The position numbers and the translations under genes are program-made. Shown here piece after piece: positions 45,859 to 55,079 of a stretch of 64,000 bases of DNA. The notes under the pieces were generated by a model. That model was not told the DNA's origin. It saw only the letters and a program-made list of their open reading frames with translations, and searched no databases. The number at the start of each line of letters is the position of its first letter. Within the stretch, counting starts at the first letter, position 1. Source of the DNA: JANQPX01 sp050633905 (GTDB lineage: Bacteria > Pseudomonadota > Alphaproteobacteria > Geminicoccales > Geminicoccaceae); the NCBI GenBank assembly GCA_050633905.1, contig JBOEHJ010000055.1, forward strand, positions 1 through 64,000. Direction: 5' to 3'.

Positions 45859-45926
45859 TATGATCACTGCATTTGGTTTCCACCGCCTTCGCGGAAAGTG
45901 CCTGGAATATCGAGGGTATGCGGGCT
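45853..45926 (+). repeat. Hairpin repeat, copy 6 (on the binding-protein stop)
   Basis: CAGTGAT-ATG-ATCACTG at 45853-45869, seven perfect pairs. The inner G-C of other copies is replaced by A-T on both arms, so pairing is conserved. The TGA stop is within the 5' arm. CATTTGGTTTCC follows, and the distal box is ATATCGAGGGTATGCGGGC. It lies inside the operon, between the binding-protein and permease genes. Confidence 0.82.
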
Positions 45927-46012
45927 TTTCTGGGTAAGGTTTTGGGGACTGTTTTGATCAAGCCTTCCTTTAGGATCGAGGGCCAGGTTCGCCTGGCCCT
46001 CGATAGTCGGAT

Positions 46013-46816
46013 ATGAGCACCCGCAGTTTCGTTCTGATCTGTTTCACGCCGCTGATCGTGTTCTCGCTGACCTTTCTGGCGCTGCCGCTGGTGCGACTGT
46101 TCCTGGCATCGGGCGAGGGGGCGAATGGCTGGGCGATCTATCTCGAGATCCTGCAAAAACCGCGCTATCTGTCGACGCTTGTCCAGACGGTCCTGGTTTC
46201 GCTGGCGGTAACGTTCGCTGCTCTGGTCATCTCGACGACGGCCGGGCTGTTCCTCGCTCGAAACCAGTTTCGCGGCCGCGGTGTTCTTCTCTCGATCCTG
46301 ACCCTTCCACTAGCCTTCCCCGGCGTCGTGATCGGGTTCCTGATCATTCTCCTCGGCGGGCGGCAAGGTCTGTTCAACCAGGTTTTACCCGGCCATGTGG
46401 TCTTCGCCTATTCGATCCTGGGACTTTTCCTAGGCTACCTCTATTTCTCCATCCCGCGCGTCCTGCTGACGGTGATGGCGGCCTCGGAAAAGCTGGACCC
46501 GGCGCTGGAGGAAGCAGCGCGCTCCCTTGGCGCTTCACCTTTTCGGGTCGTTATTGATGTGATCCTGCCAGGCTTGGCACCCTCCCTGGTTGCGGCAGGT
46601 GCGATCGCGTTTGCAACAGCGATGGGCGCCTTCGGCACAGCGTTCACATTGGCGACGGATATCGATGTGCTGCCGATGGTGATCTACACCGAGTTCACAC
46701 TCTCGGCCAACATCGCCATGGCCTCGGCCTTGTCGATCGTATTAGGCATCGTCACCTGGGTGCTGCTGCTGTTTGCACGCAGTTTCTCAGGCGCTGCCGT
46801 TGCGGGCGGGGGCTGA
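46013..46816 (+). CDS. ABC importer permease, first
   Basis: 267 residues with six hydrophobic segments. The ATPase-contact loop is EEAARSLGASPFRVVIDVILPGLAPSLVAAG, the normal EAA motif. It forms half of the inner-membrane channel with the next gene's product, from which it is separated by one base. The 154-base gap before it holds a hairpin repeat. Confidence 0.9.
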   Translation: MSTRSFVLICFTPLIVFSLTFLALPLVRLFLASGEGANGWAIYLEILQKPRYLSTLVQTVLVSLAVTFAALVISTTAGLFLARNQFRGRGVLLSILTLPLAFPGVVIGFLIILLGGRQGLFNQVLPGHVVFAYSILGLFLGYLYFSIPRVLLTVMAASEKLDPALEEAARSLGASPFRVVIDVILPGLAPSLVAAGAIAFATAMGAFGTAFTLATDIDVLPMVIYTEFTLSANIAMASALSIVLGIVTWVLLLFARSFSGAAVAGGG

Positions 46817-46817
46817 T

Positions 46818-47618
46818 ATGCAAGTTCCGCAGGTCTCGAAGAGCAAGATCCTACAGTTAGCCGTAACACTGCTGGCCTGCGCTTTTCTTCTGGTCCCGGC
46901 CATTCAGTCGATCCTTGCCGGCCTTACGGTCAACTATTTCAAAGGGCTGTCATCAGGCCTGACCTTGAAATGGATCTGGCAGGTTTGGGAGCTCTATGCC
47001 GACAGCATTTTTCTGTCGCTTGGCCTCGCGTTGGCCTGCCTGATCTGCACGTTGATCATCGGCGTCCCCGCAGCCTATGGCCTTGCGAGAAATCCGGGGC
47101 GAACGGGACGCATCCTCGAAGAGTTCATCTCGCTGCCGCTGGCCGTGCCGGGCTTGGCGCTGGCTCTGGCTCTGCTGCAGCTTTATGGGACGATCAAAGG
47201 GTTTCGCACATCCTGGACCTTCATTCTGGTCGGCCATGTGCTCTACACGCTGCCCTTCATGGTACGCTCGGTTTTGGCGGTCATGATTGCGATCGACCTC
47301 AAGACGCTGGAGGAAGGTGCTGCTTCGCTTGGGGCACCGCCTTGGCAGAGATTTCGCGACATCGTGGTGCCGAACGCCATGCCCGGCATTCTTGCAGGGG
47401 CGCTAGCCGTGGTGACGCTCTCCATCGGCGAGTTCAACCTCACCTGGATGCTGCACACGCCATATCTGAAAACCCTGCCGGTAGGTCTAGCCGACAGCTA
47501 TGCCTCGATGCGCCTCGAAGTCGCTTCCGCCTACACCCTAGTCTTCTTCGTTCTGATCGTCCCGCTACTAGTGGCTATGCAGTGGGCGTCGAACCGCGCG
47601 CAAAGGATCGCGTCATGA
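46818..47618 (+). CDS. ABC importer permease, second
   Basis: 266 residues from ATG at 46818, directly after the stop of the first permease. Six hydrophobic segments; EAA loop is EEGAASLGAPPWQRFRDIVVPNAMPGILAG. The frame is open further upstream but would overlap the first permease. Its stop overlaps the ATPase start (ATGA). Confidence 0.9.
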   Translation: MQVPQVSKSKILQLAVTLLACAFLLVPAIQSILAGLTVNYFKGLSSGLTLKWIWQVWELYADSIFLSLGLALACLICTLIIGVPAAYGLARNPGRTGRILEEFISLPLAVPGLALALALLQLYGTIKGFRTSWTFILVGHVLYTLPFMVRSVLAVMIAIDLKTLEEGAASLGAPPWQRFRDIVVPNAMPGILAGALAVVTLSIGEFNLTWMLHTPYLKTLPVGLADSYASMRLEVASAYTLVFFVLIVPLLVAMQWASNRAQRIAS

Positions 47619-48646
47619 CGCTTCGTCTCTTGAAGGCCGCGAAAACATTTCCCGACGGCACTAAGGCGCTGCTGCCGACCGATCTGCAAGTCGAGACCGG
47701 TGAGATCGTCTCGCTGCTCGGCCCGTCTGGATGCGGCAAGACCACGCTTTTGCGCATCATCGCTGGGCTGGAGACGCCCAATTCAGGGACCGAAGTCTGG
47801 TTCGACGATGACAACGTAACGGCGCTGCCGGTGGAAAAACGGAATGTCGGGATGGTGTTCCAATCCTATGCCCTTTTTCCGAACATGTCGGTACGCGCCA
47901 ATATCGGTTACGGCCTGAAAATGCAAAAACTGCCGGCGGGGGAAGTCAAGACCCGCGTCGACGAAGTCCTGCAGATGTGTCAGCTGGAGCCTTTCGCAGG
48001 GCGATCCATCAAAGCCTTGTCTGGAGGCCAAAGCCAAAGGGTCGCCTTGGCGCGGGCCTTCGCACCACGCCCCCGGCTTCTTCTGCTGGACGAGCCGCTC
48101 TCTGCCTTGGATGCTGCCTTGCGCGACAGTCTCCGTGATGAGCTGGCAGTCTTGCTCCGCAAGTTTGAGATTACCGCAATTTTCGTCACCCATGATCAAA
48201 ACGAAGCCATGGCGATCGCGGATCGCGTCGCCGTCATGTCGAACGGCCTGGTCGAGCAGATCGGCTCGCCGGAGGACCTCTATCGAAATCCTGCCTCGTC
48301 CTTTGTCGCCGGGTTCGTCGGCAGCGCAATGGCGCTTCCCGGTCAGATCAAAGGGGACAAGCTGGTTCTCAAAGGCGGCGTTCTTTCATTGCCGAGCGAA
48401 GGTCATGACCAGGCCGCCTATGTCCGCGCGGAGGACGTTCGCCTTTCCGATGACGGGCCGCTAACCGGCACCGTCGAAACGGTGACGTTCCTTGGATCAC
48501 ATTATCGCATCGGGATCAAAGGCGTGGTGGATGACACTTTATATGCGCTCCATTCAGGTCTTCAGGCGCCGAAGCCAGGGAGTATCGTACGCCTCGATAT
48601 AACACCCGAAGCACTGATGCTGCTTACCAAAACGAAGGCCGCCTGA
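47615..48646 (+). CDS. ABC importer ATP-binding protein
   Basis: 343 residues, PotA/FbpC-type. Walker A GPSGCGKTT, Q-loop FQSYALFPNMSV, signature LSGGQSQRVALARAF, Walker B LLLLDEPLSALD, His in FVTHDQNEAM. A C-terminal TOBE-like domain of about 90 residues follows (YVRAEDVRLSDDG). It powers the two permeases. Its TGA shares a base with the start of the phosphodiesterase gene. Confidence 0.92.
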   Translation: MTLRLLKAAKTFPDGTKALLPTDLQVETGEIVSLLGPSGCGKTTLLRIIAGLETPNSGTEVWFDDDNVTALPVEKRNVGMVFQSYALFPNMSVRANIGYGLKMQKLPAGEVKTRVDEVLQMCQLEPFAGRSIKALSGGQSQRVALARAFAPRPRLLLLDEPLSALDAALRDSLRDELAVLLRKFEITAIFVTHDQNEAMAIADRVAVMSNGLVEQIGSPEDLYRNPASSFVAGFVGSAMALPGQIKGDKLVLKGGVLSLPSEGHDQAAYVRAEDVRLSDDGPLTGTVETVTFLGSHYRIGIKGVVDDTLYALHSGLQAPKPGSIVRLDITPEALMLLTKTKAA

Positions 48647-49458
48647 TGTCCAAGATCATTCAGATCACCGATACCCATATCGTCCCGGACGGCGAGCTGG
48701 CTTATGGCAAGGTTGATACTGCTGCCGCTTTGGCCGAAGCCGTAACCACCATCAACCGCATCCTGCCAGAAATCGGCCCGGTGGATCTAGTTGTCATCAC
48801 TGGCGATCTGACCGATTTCGGAAGTATGGAGGAATATCGCCGCTTTCGTCGCCTTATGGAGCCGCTCTCCCTTCCCTATCGCGCCGTGCCCGGCAACCAC
48901 GATCATCGCGAAACGATGCGCGCCGCCTTCGCAGATCAGAGCTGGATGACGAAAGGCGGACCTATCAACTGGGTCGAAGAATTTTCGGACCTCGTGCTCA
49001 TCGGTCTGGACACACTGGTCCAAGGTGCCTCGCATGGCTGTTTAAGTGAACGGACTTTGGATTTCTTGAAGGAAAGCATGGCCAACCACTCAGCAAAGCT
49101 GTTTCTGATTGGCCTACATCACCCGCCCTTCACAACCGGCATCCATGCAATGGACATTCAAAATCTACGAGAGGCCGAACCGTTGCGCGACATCCTGAAC
49201 GCCCATCCAGGTGAAGCGCGCCTGATCTGCGGTCACGTACATCGCAACGTAGTCACTGAATGGGACGGTGTCGTCTGCCAGGTTGGCCCAGGAATTTCTC
49301 ATGCCGTGACGCTGGATCAGCGCGTCGGTGCCACCAATACCCTAACGGTCGAGCCCGGCGCCTTCATGCTGCACGAAATGCGTGATAAAAAACTGGTATC
49401 GCATCACATCCAGATTGGCACGTTTGACGGCCCCCATCCTTTTTATCCAACATCTTAA
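48646..49458 (+). CDS. Calcineurin-like metallophosphodiesterase
   Basis: 270 residues of the CpdA/GpdQ type. All metal-site motifs are there: DTHIV (9-13), ITGDLTDFG, PGNHDHRET, GLHHPPF and ICGHVHRNV. It hydrolyses a phosphodiester, perhaps a glycerophosphodiester such as glycerophosphocholine or a cyclic nucleotide. Being the last gene of the LacI-controlled transport operon it probably breaks down the imported substrate; that is an inference from context. No signal peptide, so it acts in the cytoplasm. Confidence 0.9.
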   Translation: MSKIIQITDTHIVPDGELAYGKVDTAAALAEAVTTINRILPEIGPVDLVVITGDLTDFGSMEEYRRFRRLMEPLSLPYRAVPGNHDHRETMRAAFADQSWMTKGGPINWVEEFSDLVLIGLDTLVQGASHGCLSERTLDFLKESMANHSAKLFLIGLHHPPFTTGIHAMDIQNLREAEPLRDILNAHPGEARLICGHVHRNVVTEWDGVVCQVGPGISHAVTLDQRVGATNTLTVEPGAFMLHEMRDKKLVSHHIQIGTFDGPHPFYPTS

Positions 49459-49747
49459 TTAATTTCCTTGGGACAGCAGCCTGTCACTTATTTCCGCACA
49501 TTGATCACTGTCCCCACCCAATCTGTCGCCTGTTTCGGTGGATCGTGAGCCAGGTGAGCATCTACGTAGGTGGGTGACTGAACCAACTCCATCATAACGG
49601 GATCCGGTCTATCTGTTCGGCCCAGTTTGATGCGCTCCCCATATCTCGAATATTATGATCGGTTTACAGGGACTATCACATAGAGTTTTGACTTTTGGCG
49701 ACGTAAGAATTTGTCGATCAAACAATCCCGTTGACGGTAAAAAAACT

Positions 49748-50614
49748 TCAGGACTGCTTCATAAAATCGGTGACGTCATCCAACACCGGGGCCAGCCAAC
49801 GAAAGGCGCGCGCGAAGGACAACATGATCCCTACATGCGCGATGCTCTCATAGGTCTTGGTGGTTGCATCCCCACCAGCTGTGTTGATCGCTTCTGCAAG
49901 AACCTTGGCATTACGCGGGAGCACCGTCACATCATCATCCCCGGTCAGCAAGAAGAACGGCGGTGCCTGCGTCGCGGCGTGATGAATGGGCTGAGTTTCG
50001 ATTAAGGGATCGACATCGAAGATCTCTTTGATCACGGGATCCTTGATGGGCAGGAAATCATAGGGGCCGGCGAGTCCGATGACGCCAGCCAGGTCGGTTG
50101 GAGACATGCCCTCGGCATCGAGAAACTGCTCGTCGAGAGCTAACATGGCCGCGATATAAGCCCCCGCCGAATGGCCCATTAGATACAGCTGATCTGGATC
50201 ACCGCCATAGGTTGCAATCGTGTCTCTCGCCCAGCTGACTGACTTAGCAGCATCCTCGATAAAGGTTGGATACATGACCTTCGGATAAAGGCGATAATCC
50301 GCAACCACTGTGATGATGCCCTTGGCGGCAAGCGCCTGACCGACGAACAAATAATCATTGCGCGACCCGAATTCCCAGCGCCCGCCATAGAAGAAAACTA
50401 CCGTCTTCGGCGGATCTTGGATCTGGTCCGGAACGTAGACGTCGAGCCTCTGGCGCTCCTCTTTGCCATAGGCGATCGCCTGTTCAAGGCGATAGCCGTC
50501 CTTGGACACCACAGCATTGAGCAGACGAGCTGGCGTGCAGCCGAGCATCGGAACGGCTAAGGACAGACCGGCCGCCAAGCGAAGAAGTTTCCCCAGAATT
50601 ATCGACACGGGCAA
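49748..50614 (-). CDS. Alpha/beta hydrolase, esterase/lipase type, lipoprotein-like
   Basis: 288 residues. An N-terminal hydrophobic segment ends in VPMLGC, a lipobox-like site. The hydrolase fold has an oxyanion region FFYGGRWEFGS, the nucleophile elbow GHSAGA, an Asp in LTGDDDVTV and a His in IAHVGI. Such enzymes cut carboxyl esters. TTG at 50614 sits five bases after GGGAG; GTG at 50608 is an alternative. No partner gene nearby. Confidence 0.85.
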   Translation of the reverse strand: MPVSIILGKLLRLAAGLSLAVPMLGCTPARLLNAVVSKDGYRLEQAIAYGKEERQRLDVYVPDQIQDPPKTVVFFYGGRWEFGSRNDYLFVGQALAAKGIITVVADYRLYPKVMYPTFIEDAAKSVSWARDTIATYGGDPDQLYLMGHSAGAYIAAMLALDEQFLDAEGMSPTDLAGVIGLAGPYDFLPIKDPVIKEIFDVDPLIETQPIHHAATQAPPFFLLTGDDDVTVLPRNAKVLAEAINTAGGDATTKTYESIAHVGIMLSFARAFRWLAPVLDDVTDFMKQS

Positions 50615-50766
50615 AAAAACTCCCTTTGAAAATCCGTAGCAGGCTGTAACGTCCGTGATTGCCGCAGATTGTCGATGTCAGCTTGATCAAATCCGCGGGA
50701 CTTGCAAAGTTAGCGCGCCTCATCCATCTCCTGATGTGATTTCCTCCGTTTACAAAGCTCGGATTG

Positions 50767-52143
50767 ATGAAACTTTTCAACTCGCTCACCGGCAAGAAAG
50801 AGACATTTCAGCCAGCCGACCCCAATCGGGTGACGATGTATGTCTGCGGCCCCACGGTCTACAACTACGCCCATATCGGCAATGCGCGCCCAGCAGTGGC
50901 CTTCGATGTTCTCTTCCGTCTATTGCGCCAGGAGTTCAGCAATGTCGTCTACGCGCGCAATATTACAGATATCGATGACAAAATCATCAAGACGGCGGCT
51001 GATCAAGAAGTCGACATCGAGGCGATCACCAAGCATTTCACCAAGGCCTATAACGACGATATGGGCGCTCTGAACGTCTTAGCGCCGACGATCGAACCGA
51101 AGGCAACTGGTCATGTCGATCAGATGCTCTCAATGATCGAGCTTCTGATCAAAAAAGACGCTGCTTACGTTGCCGACGGTCATGTGCTGTTTCATGTGCC
51201 GGCCTGCCCTGGATATGGCGAGCTTTCGAGGCGTTCGCGCGACCAGATGATCGACGGTGCTCGGGTCGAAGTCGCCCCCTATAAGCGCGATCCCGCCGAT
51301 TTCATTCTTTGGAAGCCGTCGACGCCCGATCAGCCGGGGTGGGAAAGTCCCTATGGACGCGGCCGGCCTGGCTGGCATACCGAATGCTCGGTGATGATCA
51401 AGGAGCATCTTGGCGCAACCATCGACATTCATGCTGGCGGACAAGACTTGAAGTTTCCCCATCACGAGAATGAGCTGGCCCAGTCAGTTTGCGCCCATGA
51501 CGGCGCACCGCTCGCCCGCTATTGGCTGCATAACGGTTTTTTGGATGTCGATGATGAAAAGATGTCAAAGTCCATCGGCAATGTTCTCCTGCCCCACGAT
51601 CTCCTGAAGACCATACCAGGCGAAGCGATCCGCTATGCGTTGCTCTCCGCGCATTATCGAAAGCCGTTGAACTGGACTGGGGCCGGACTTCAGCGCGCCA
51701 AGCATGCTTTGGATCGTCTCTATCTGACCCTGTCTAAACTGCCTGGACCGGACCAAGCCGATGCCGGAACACCGGCGCCGAAATCGGTAAGAAAAGCTCT
51801 CCTGGACGACCTGAACACGCCAAAAGCCCAAGCTGCGTTGTTCGATCTTGCAAGACAGGCCAATAGCAGCAGGGACGAGCAAGAGAGAGCCACCTTCAAG
51901 CGCGAGCTTCTGGCCGCAGGCGCTCTTCTCGGACTTTTCCAGAGTGATCCGGCGAGCTGGTTGACAACATCCAGTGGTGATGCGGATGTGGATAAGATCG
52001 AGATCGAACGCCTGCTCGACCTTCGCCGCAGCGCAAGGGACGCCAAGGACTTCGAGACCGCCGACCGCATCCGAGATCAGCTCGAAGCCGAAGGCGTCAT
52101 CCTGGAAGATGGCCCCGAAACCACACGCTGGCGCCTCGGATAA
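50767..52143 (+). CDS. cysS: Cysteinyl-tRNA synthetase
   Basis: 458 residues, class I synthetase attaching cysteine to its tRNA. Zn ligand Cys in MYVCGPTVYN, HIGH motif as HIGN, KMSKS as KMSKSIGN and the typical GGQDLKFPHHENE. The C-terminal helical anticodon-binding domain is complete. ATG at 50767 is chosen; TTG one codon earlier also reads. A hairpin repeat directly follows the TAA. Confidence 0.97.
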   Translation: MKLFNSLTGKKETFQPADPNRVTMYVCGPTVYNYAHIGNARPAVAFDVLFRLLRQEFSNVVYARNITDIDDKIIKTAADQEVDIEAITKHFTKAYNDDMGALNVLAPTIEPKATGHVDQMLSMIELLIKKDAAYVADGHVLFHVPACPGYGELSRRSRDQMIDGARVEVAPYKRDPADFILWKPSTPDQPGWESPYGRGRPGWHTECSVMIKEHLGATIDIHAGGQDLKFPHHENELAQSVCAHDGAPLARYWLHNGFLDVDDEKMSKSIGNVLLPHDLLKTIPGEAIRYALLSAHYRKPLNWTGAGLQRAKHALDRLYLTLSKLPGPDQADAGTPAPKSVRKALLDDLNTPKAQAALFDLARQANSSRDEQERATFKRELLAAGALLGLFQSDPASWLTTSSGDADVDKIEIERLLDLRRSARDAKDFETADRIRDQLEAEGVILEDGPETTRWRLG

Positions 52144-52217
52144 TGATGTGACCACTGCATTTTGGCGTCACTACTCCATTGGGTTTCTGCCGCCAGCGCC
52201 TAGATCAACGGTCTGCA
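52141..52217 (+). repeat. Hairpin repeat, copy 7 (after cysS)
   Basis: From the cysS TAA: TGAT-GTG-ACCA (one mismatch), CTGCATTTTGG, then a second similar run GTCACTACTCCATTGGG as if the first part were duplicated, then GCCGCCAGCGCC and a worn distal box GATCAACGGTCTGC. Oriented with the gene. Confidence 0.65.
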
Positions 52218-52273
52218 GCCAAGTCTGGAGAAAGCCTGGTGGGAACACAATGACAACACCACCGGCGTTCTAA

Positions 52274-52801
52274 GTGAGCGACCATCGCATAGCGATCCTC
52301 GGCAATGCCGGTGGCGGCAAATCGACGTTGGCCCGCGCTCTTGCGACATCGCTGGACCTGCCTCATATCGAAGTCGATCGATTACTGTGGCAGCCCGGCT
52401 GGAACCTCGCCCCGATCGAGATCTATGACCAGGGACATGGCCAAGCAATCGCGAGCGAATGTTGGATCATTGATGGACTTGGTAGGCTGGAATCAATCGA
52501 GCCGCGTTTGAGGCGGGCCAGCTGGATCATCCTGATCGACATGCCCCTTTGGGTCCATTTCTGGCTGGCAGCCGAAAGACAGATCGCTTGGAGCCATAAC
52601 CTACTCGCCCATCCCCCGGCAGACGCAACGACAGCACCGCCTACGGAAGCGCTGTTTCGCGTGATTTGGGATGTCGACAAGGACTGGATGCCGGCCATTC
52701 GCGATCAGGTCGCCTTCGAAAAGCTGCAAGGCAAGCGCGTAGAAACGATCACCACATTCGATCACTTAAAACGCTATACACAATCCAAGACGACAGCCTA
52801 A
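52274..52801 (+). CDS. Adenylate-kinase-like P-loop protein
   Basis: 175 residues with a P-loop GNAGGGKST at about 10-18 and a second acidic segment WIIDGLG, like the FlaR/topology-modulation family of small kinases. A lid helix has RQIAWSHN-type text. The phosphorylated substrate is unknown. GTG start at 52274; it stands alone on the plus strand. Confidence 0.8.
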   Translation: MSDHRIAILGNAGGGKSTLARALATSLDLPHIEVDRLLWQPGWNLAPIEIYDQGHGQAIASECWIIDGLGRLESIEPRLRRASWIILIDMPLWVHFWLAAERQIAWSHNLLAHPPADATTAPPTEALFRVIWDVDKDWMPAIRDQVAFEKLQGKRVETITTFDHLKRYTQSKTTA

Positions 52802-52824
52802 GTAGCGGCGGGCCGCCTCGGCCC

Positions 52825-53133
52825 TTAGCTTTCGAGCAGGCTTGCCAATTTCATCGCGACGCCAAGGGATCCGTCGACCTTGATCTGGCCAAGGGTGTAG
52901 GCGAGCGTTGGGCTGAGATCGCCGGCGATGAGCTTTTCCATATTGCCCGGCGTCAGCGCGATGGTGCAATCGGCCTCGTCATTGTCATTGGAGACCGCCA
53001 CGGGATTGACCGTGCCATCCACCAGGATCATGCCTTCGTCCTCAACGTCGAATTTGACCTTGTAGCCAAGCGACGCGAGTTGCAGGGTCTGGGCCTTGAC
53101 TTGATCAGTAAGATTTTCGAGGCTCATTGTCAT
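52825..53133 (-). CDS. SCP2 sterol-carrier-like domain protein
   Basis: 102 residues, a single SCP2 domain (VKFDVEDEGMILVDG, DCTIALTPGNMEKLIAGDLSPTLAYTLGQIKVDG). Such domains bind fatty acyl-CoA or other lipids in a hydrophobic tunnel. It overlaps the end of the acyl-CoA ligase gene by four bases, so the two are co-translated and probably exchange acyl-CoA. Confidence 0.92.
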   Translation of the reverse strand: MTMSLENLTDQVKAQTLQLASLGYKVKFDVEDEGMILVDGTVNPVAVSNDNDEADCTIALTPGNMEKLIAGDLSPTLAYTLGQIKVDGSLGVAMKLASLLES

Positions 53134-55079
53134 CCCTCAGGGTGATCGTGATCCGTTGATGCAAGCGACCGATCCATCATCGATATGGGCGGCTCCTTGC
53201 CGTCCTCTGCAGGAGGCCTGCCATCCGCTTCATTCAGGCGGCGCATTTCCTCAACGATCAGCGCATGACGGGACGGCTTGCCGATCAAGGTGCGTGGCAG
53301 TTCATCCCTGAATTCAATCTGGCGGGGCTGCTCGAAGGGGGCGAGCTTATCCTTCAAGAATGCGCGCAACCGCGCCGACGTTAGGCTCTTGTCCTCCTTG
53401 AGCTTGACATAAGCCTTCACGATCTCACCGCGATGGGCATCCGGGATGCCGCAAACCGTGACTTCCTCGACCGCCTCATGCAGTTCGATCGCTTCCTCCA
53501 CCATGCGCGGATAGACGTTAAACCCACCACACAAGATCAAATCCTTGATCCGGTCGATCAGATAGACATAGCCGTCCTGATCGATGAAACCGACATCGCC
53601 GGTATGCAGTCGTCCGCCATGGAGCGCTTCTGCTGTCTCGGCCTCACGTTGGGCATAGCCCCGCATGATCTGCGGTCCGGTGACACAAATCTCGCCGCGC
53701 TGGCCGATCGGAAGCCGCCTGTCCGGGTCATCCAGATCGGTAATCTCGATCAGCGTTCCGGGCAACGGCAATCCTACCGATCCGGGCCTCGGATTGTGGA
53801 ACGGATTGATGGTGCAAACCGGCCCCGCCTCAGTTAGGCCATAACCTTCGACCAATGAGCAGCCAGTTAAGTGCTCAAAGCGGCGCTGCACCTGGCTCGG
53901 CAATGGCGCCCCGCCGGAGATGCAATATTTCAGGCTGGAAAGATCATAGTCGGCCAGCAGCTTGGAGCCGTTGATCGCCGAATACATGGTCGGGACACCG
54001 AGCATGACCGTCGGCTTTTCTTGGTCGATCAATTTCAACAGCTGATCGAGGCGAAAACGCGGCAGCAAGATGATCTCGAACCCATTGGCCAGGCTCGAAT
54101 TCATCACCGCCGTCATGCCGAAGACATGAAACAACGGCAGAACGCCGACGACGCGTTCTTTGCCAGGCTTCGCTTCAGTCGCCCATTTCCGAACCTGCTG
54201 GGTATTGGCGTAAAGGGCGGTATGGCAAAGCTCGGCACCCTTGGGCAAGCCGGTCGTGCCGCCGGTATATTGCTGCACCGCTATATCGACGGCGGGATCG
54301 ATCTCAACTGGCGCCATCTTACCATCATTGGCGGTCAGCTTCTTGAACGTGATATGCTGATTGTCATGGGCGACATCAGCGATTTCCTTGCGCCGCAGCA
54401 AGGCGAAAAGGGTACGCTCCCGCCAGGGCAGCATTCCGCCCATGGAGCCGACGACGATTTTCTCGAGACAGGTGTCCTTCAGCCGTGCTGCCGCCTTCGG
54501 ATACATCCCTCTAATATTAAGGGTGACCATGATCTTGGTCTTGCTGTCGTCGATCTGCCGGGCGATCTCGCGCTCAGCATAGAGCGGGTTAAAATTGACC
54601 ACCGTGCCACCCGCTTTCATGATCGCGAAGAAGGCGATGACATAGTAGGGGCAATTGGGTAGGAACAGACCGACGCGAACGCCTTTCTCCACGCCGAGTT
54701 CTTGGAACCCCTTGGCGGCGCGATCGACCAACTGGCCGATCTCCTTGTAGGTCGATTTTCGCCCGAGAAAATCGAGGCATGGTTTGTCGCCGAATGTTTC
54801 TACGGCTTGATCCAGGATTGCAAAAAGGGGCCGTTCCTCGAAGGTCTCGTCCCAATCGATCTCTGGCGGATAATGGGCTTCCCAAGGATAGGGGCGATCA
54901 AGGGCGACATCCGGCAGAGGCTCGGCAATCAGCTCTTCCGGCCCGCGAAAACGGCGCATCAAGCCTTCAAGGCGGGCCAGCGCTTGTGCCAACACACCCT
55001 GACGTTCCTGGCTCTCCTGCCTGGCTCTATCGATGGTCGGCTTGTCCAATTTTTCAGCCACCCAGTTCAAACACCTCAA
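53130..55079 (-). CDS. fadD: Long-chain fatty acid-CoA ligase
   Basis: 649 residues. AMP-binding P-loop YTGGTTGLPKGAEL, A5-type box EGYGLTEAGP, hinge LHTGDVGFIDQDGYVYLIDR and the C-terminal Lys in ELPRTLIGKPSRH. It makes acyl-CoA for beta-oxidation or lipid synthesis. TTG at 55079 has AAGG before it; GTG at 55061 is also possible. The last 30 residues are an acidic tail. Partner gene is the SCP2 protein. Confidence 0.93.
   Translation of the reverse strand: MRCLNWVAEKLDKPTIDRARQESQERQGVLAQALARLEGLMRRFRGPEELIAEPLPDVALDRPYPWEAHYPPEIDWDETFEERPLFAILDQAVETFGDKPCLDFLGRKSTYKEIGQLVDRAAKGFQELGVEKGVRVGLFLPNCPYYVIAFFAIMKAGGTVVNFNPLYAEREIARQIDDSKTKIMVTLNIRGMYPKAAARLKDTCLEKIVVGSMGGMLPWRERTLFALLRRKEIADVAHDNQHITFKKLTANDGKMAPVEIDPAVDIAVQQYTGGTTGLPKGAELCHTALYANTQQVRKWATEAKPGKERVVGVLPLFHVFGMTAVMNSSLANGFEIILLPRFRLDQLLKLIDQEKPTVMLGVPTMYSAINGSKLLADYDLSSLKYCISGGAPLPSQVQRRFEHLTGCSLVEGYGLTEAGPVCTINPFHNPRPGSVGLPLPGTLIEITDLDDPDRRLPIGQRGEICVTGPQIMRGYAQREAETAEALHGGRLHTGDVGFIDQDGYVYLIDRIKDLILCGGFNVYPRMVEEAIELHEAVEEVTVCGIPDAHRGEIVKAYVKLKEDKSLTSARLRAFLKDKLAPFEQPRQIEFRDELPRTLIGKPSRHALIVEEMRRLNEADGRPPAEDGKEPPISMMDRSLASTDHDHPEG

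Noticed and set aside
44863..45867. A 334-codon minus-strand frame opposite the ABC binding protein
   Set aside because: Antisense shadow; no ribosome site, no family-like text, and the plus frame has a signal peptide and is coupled to its neighbours.
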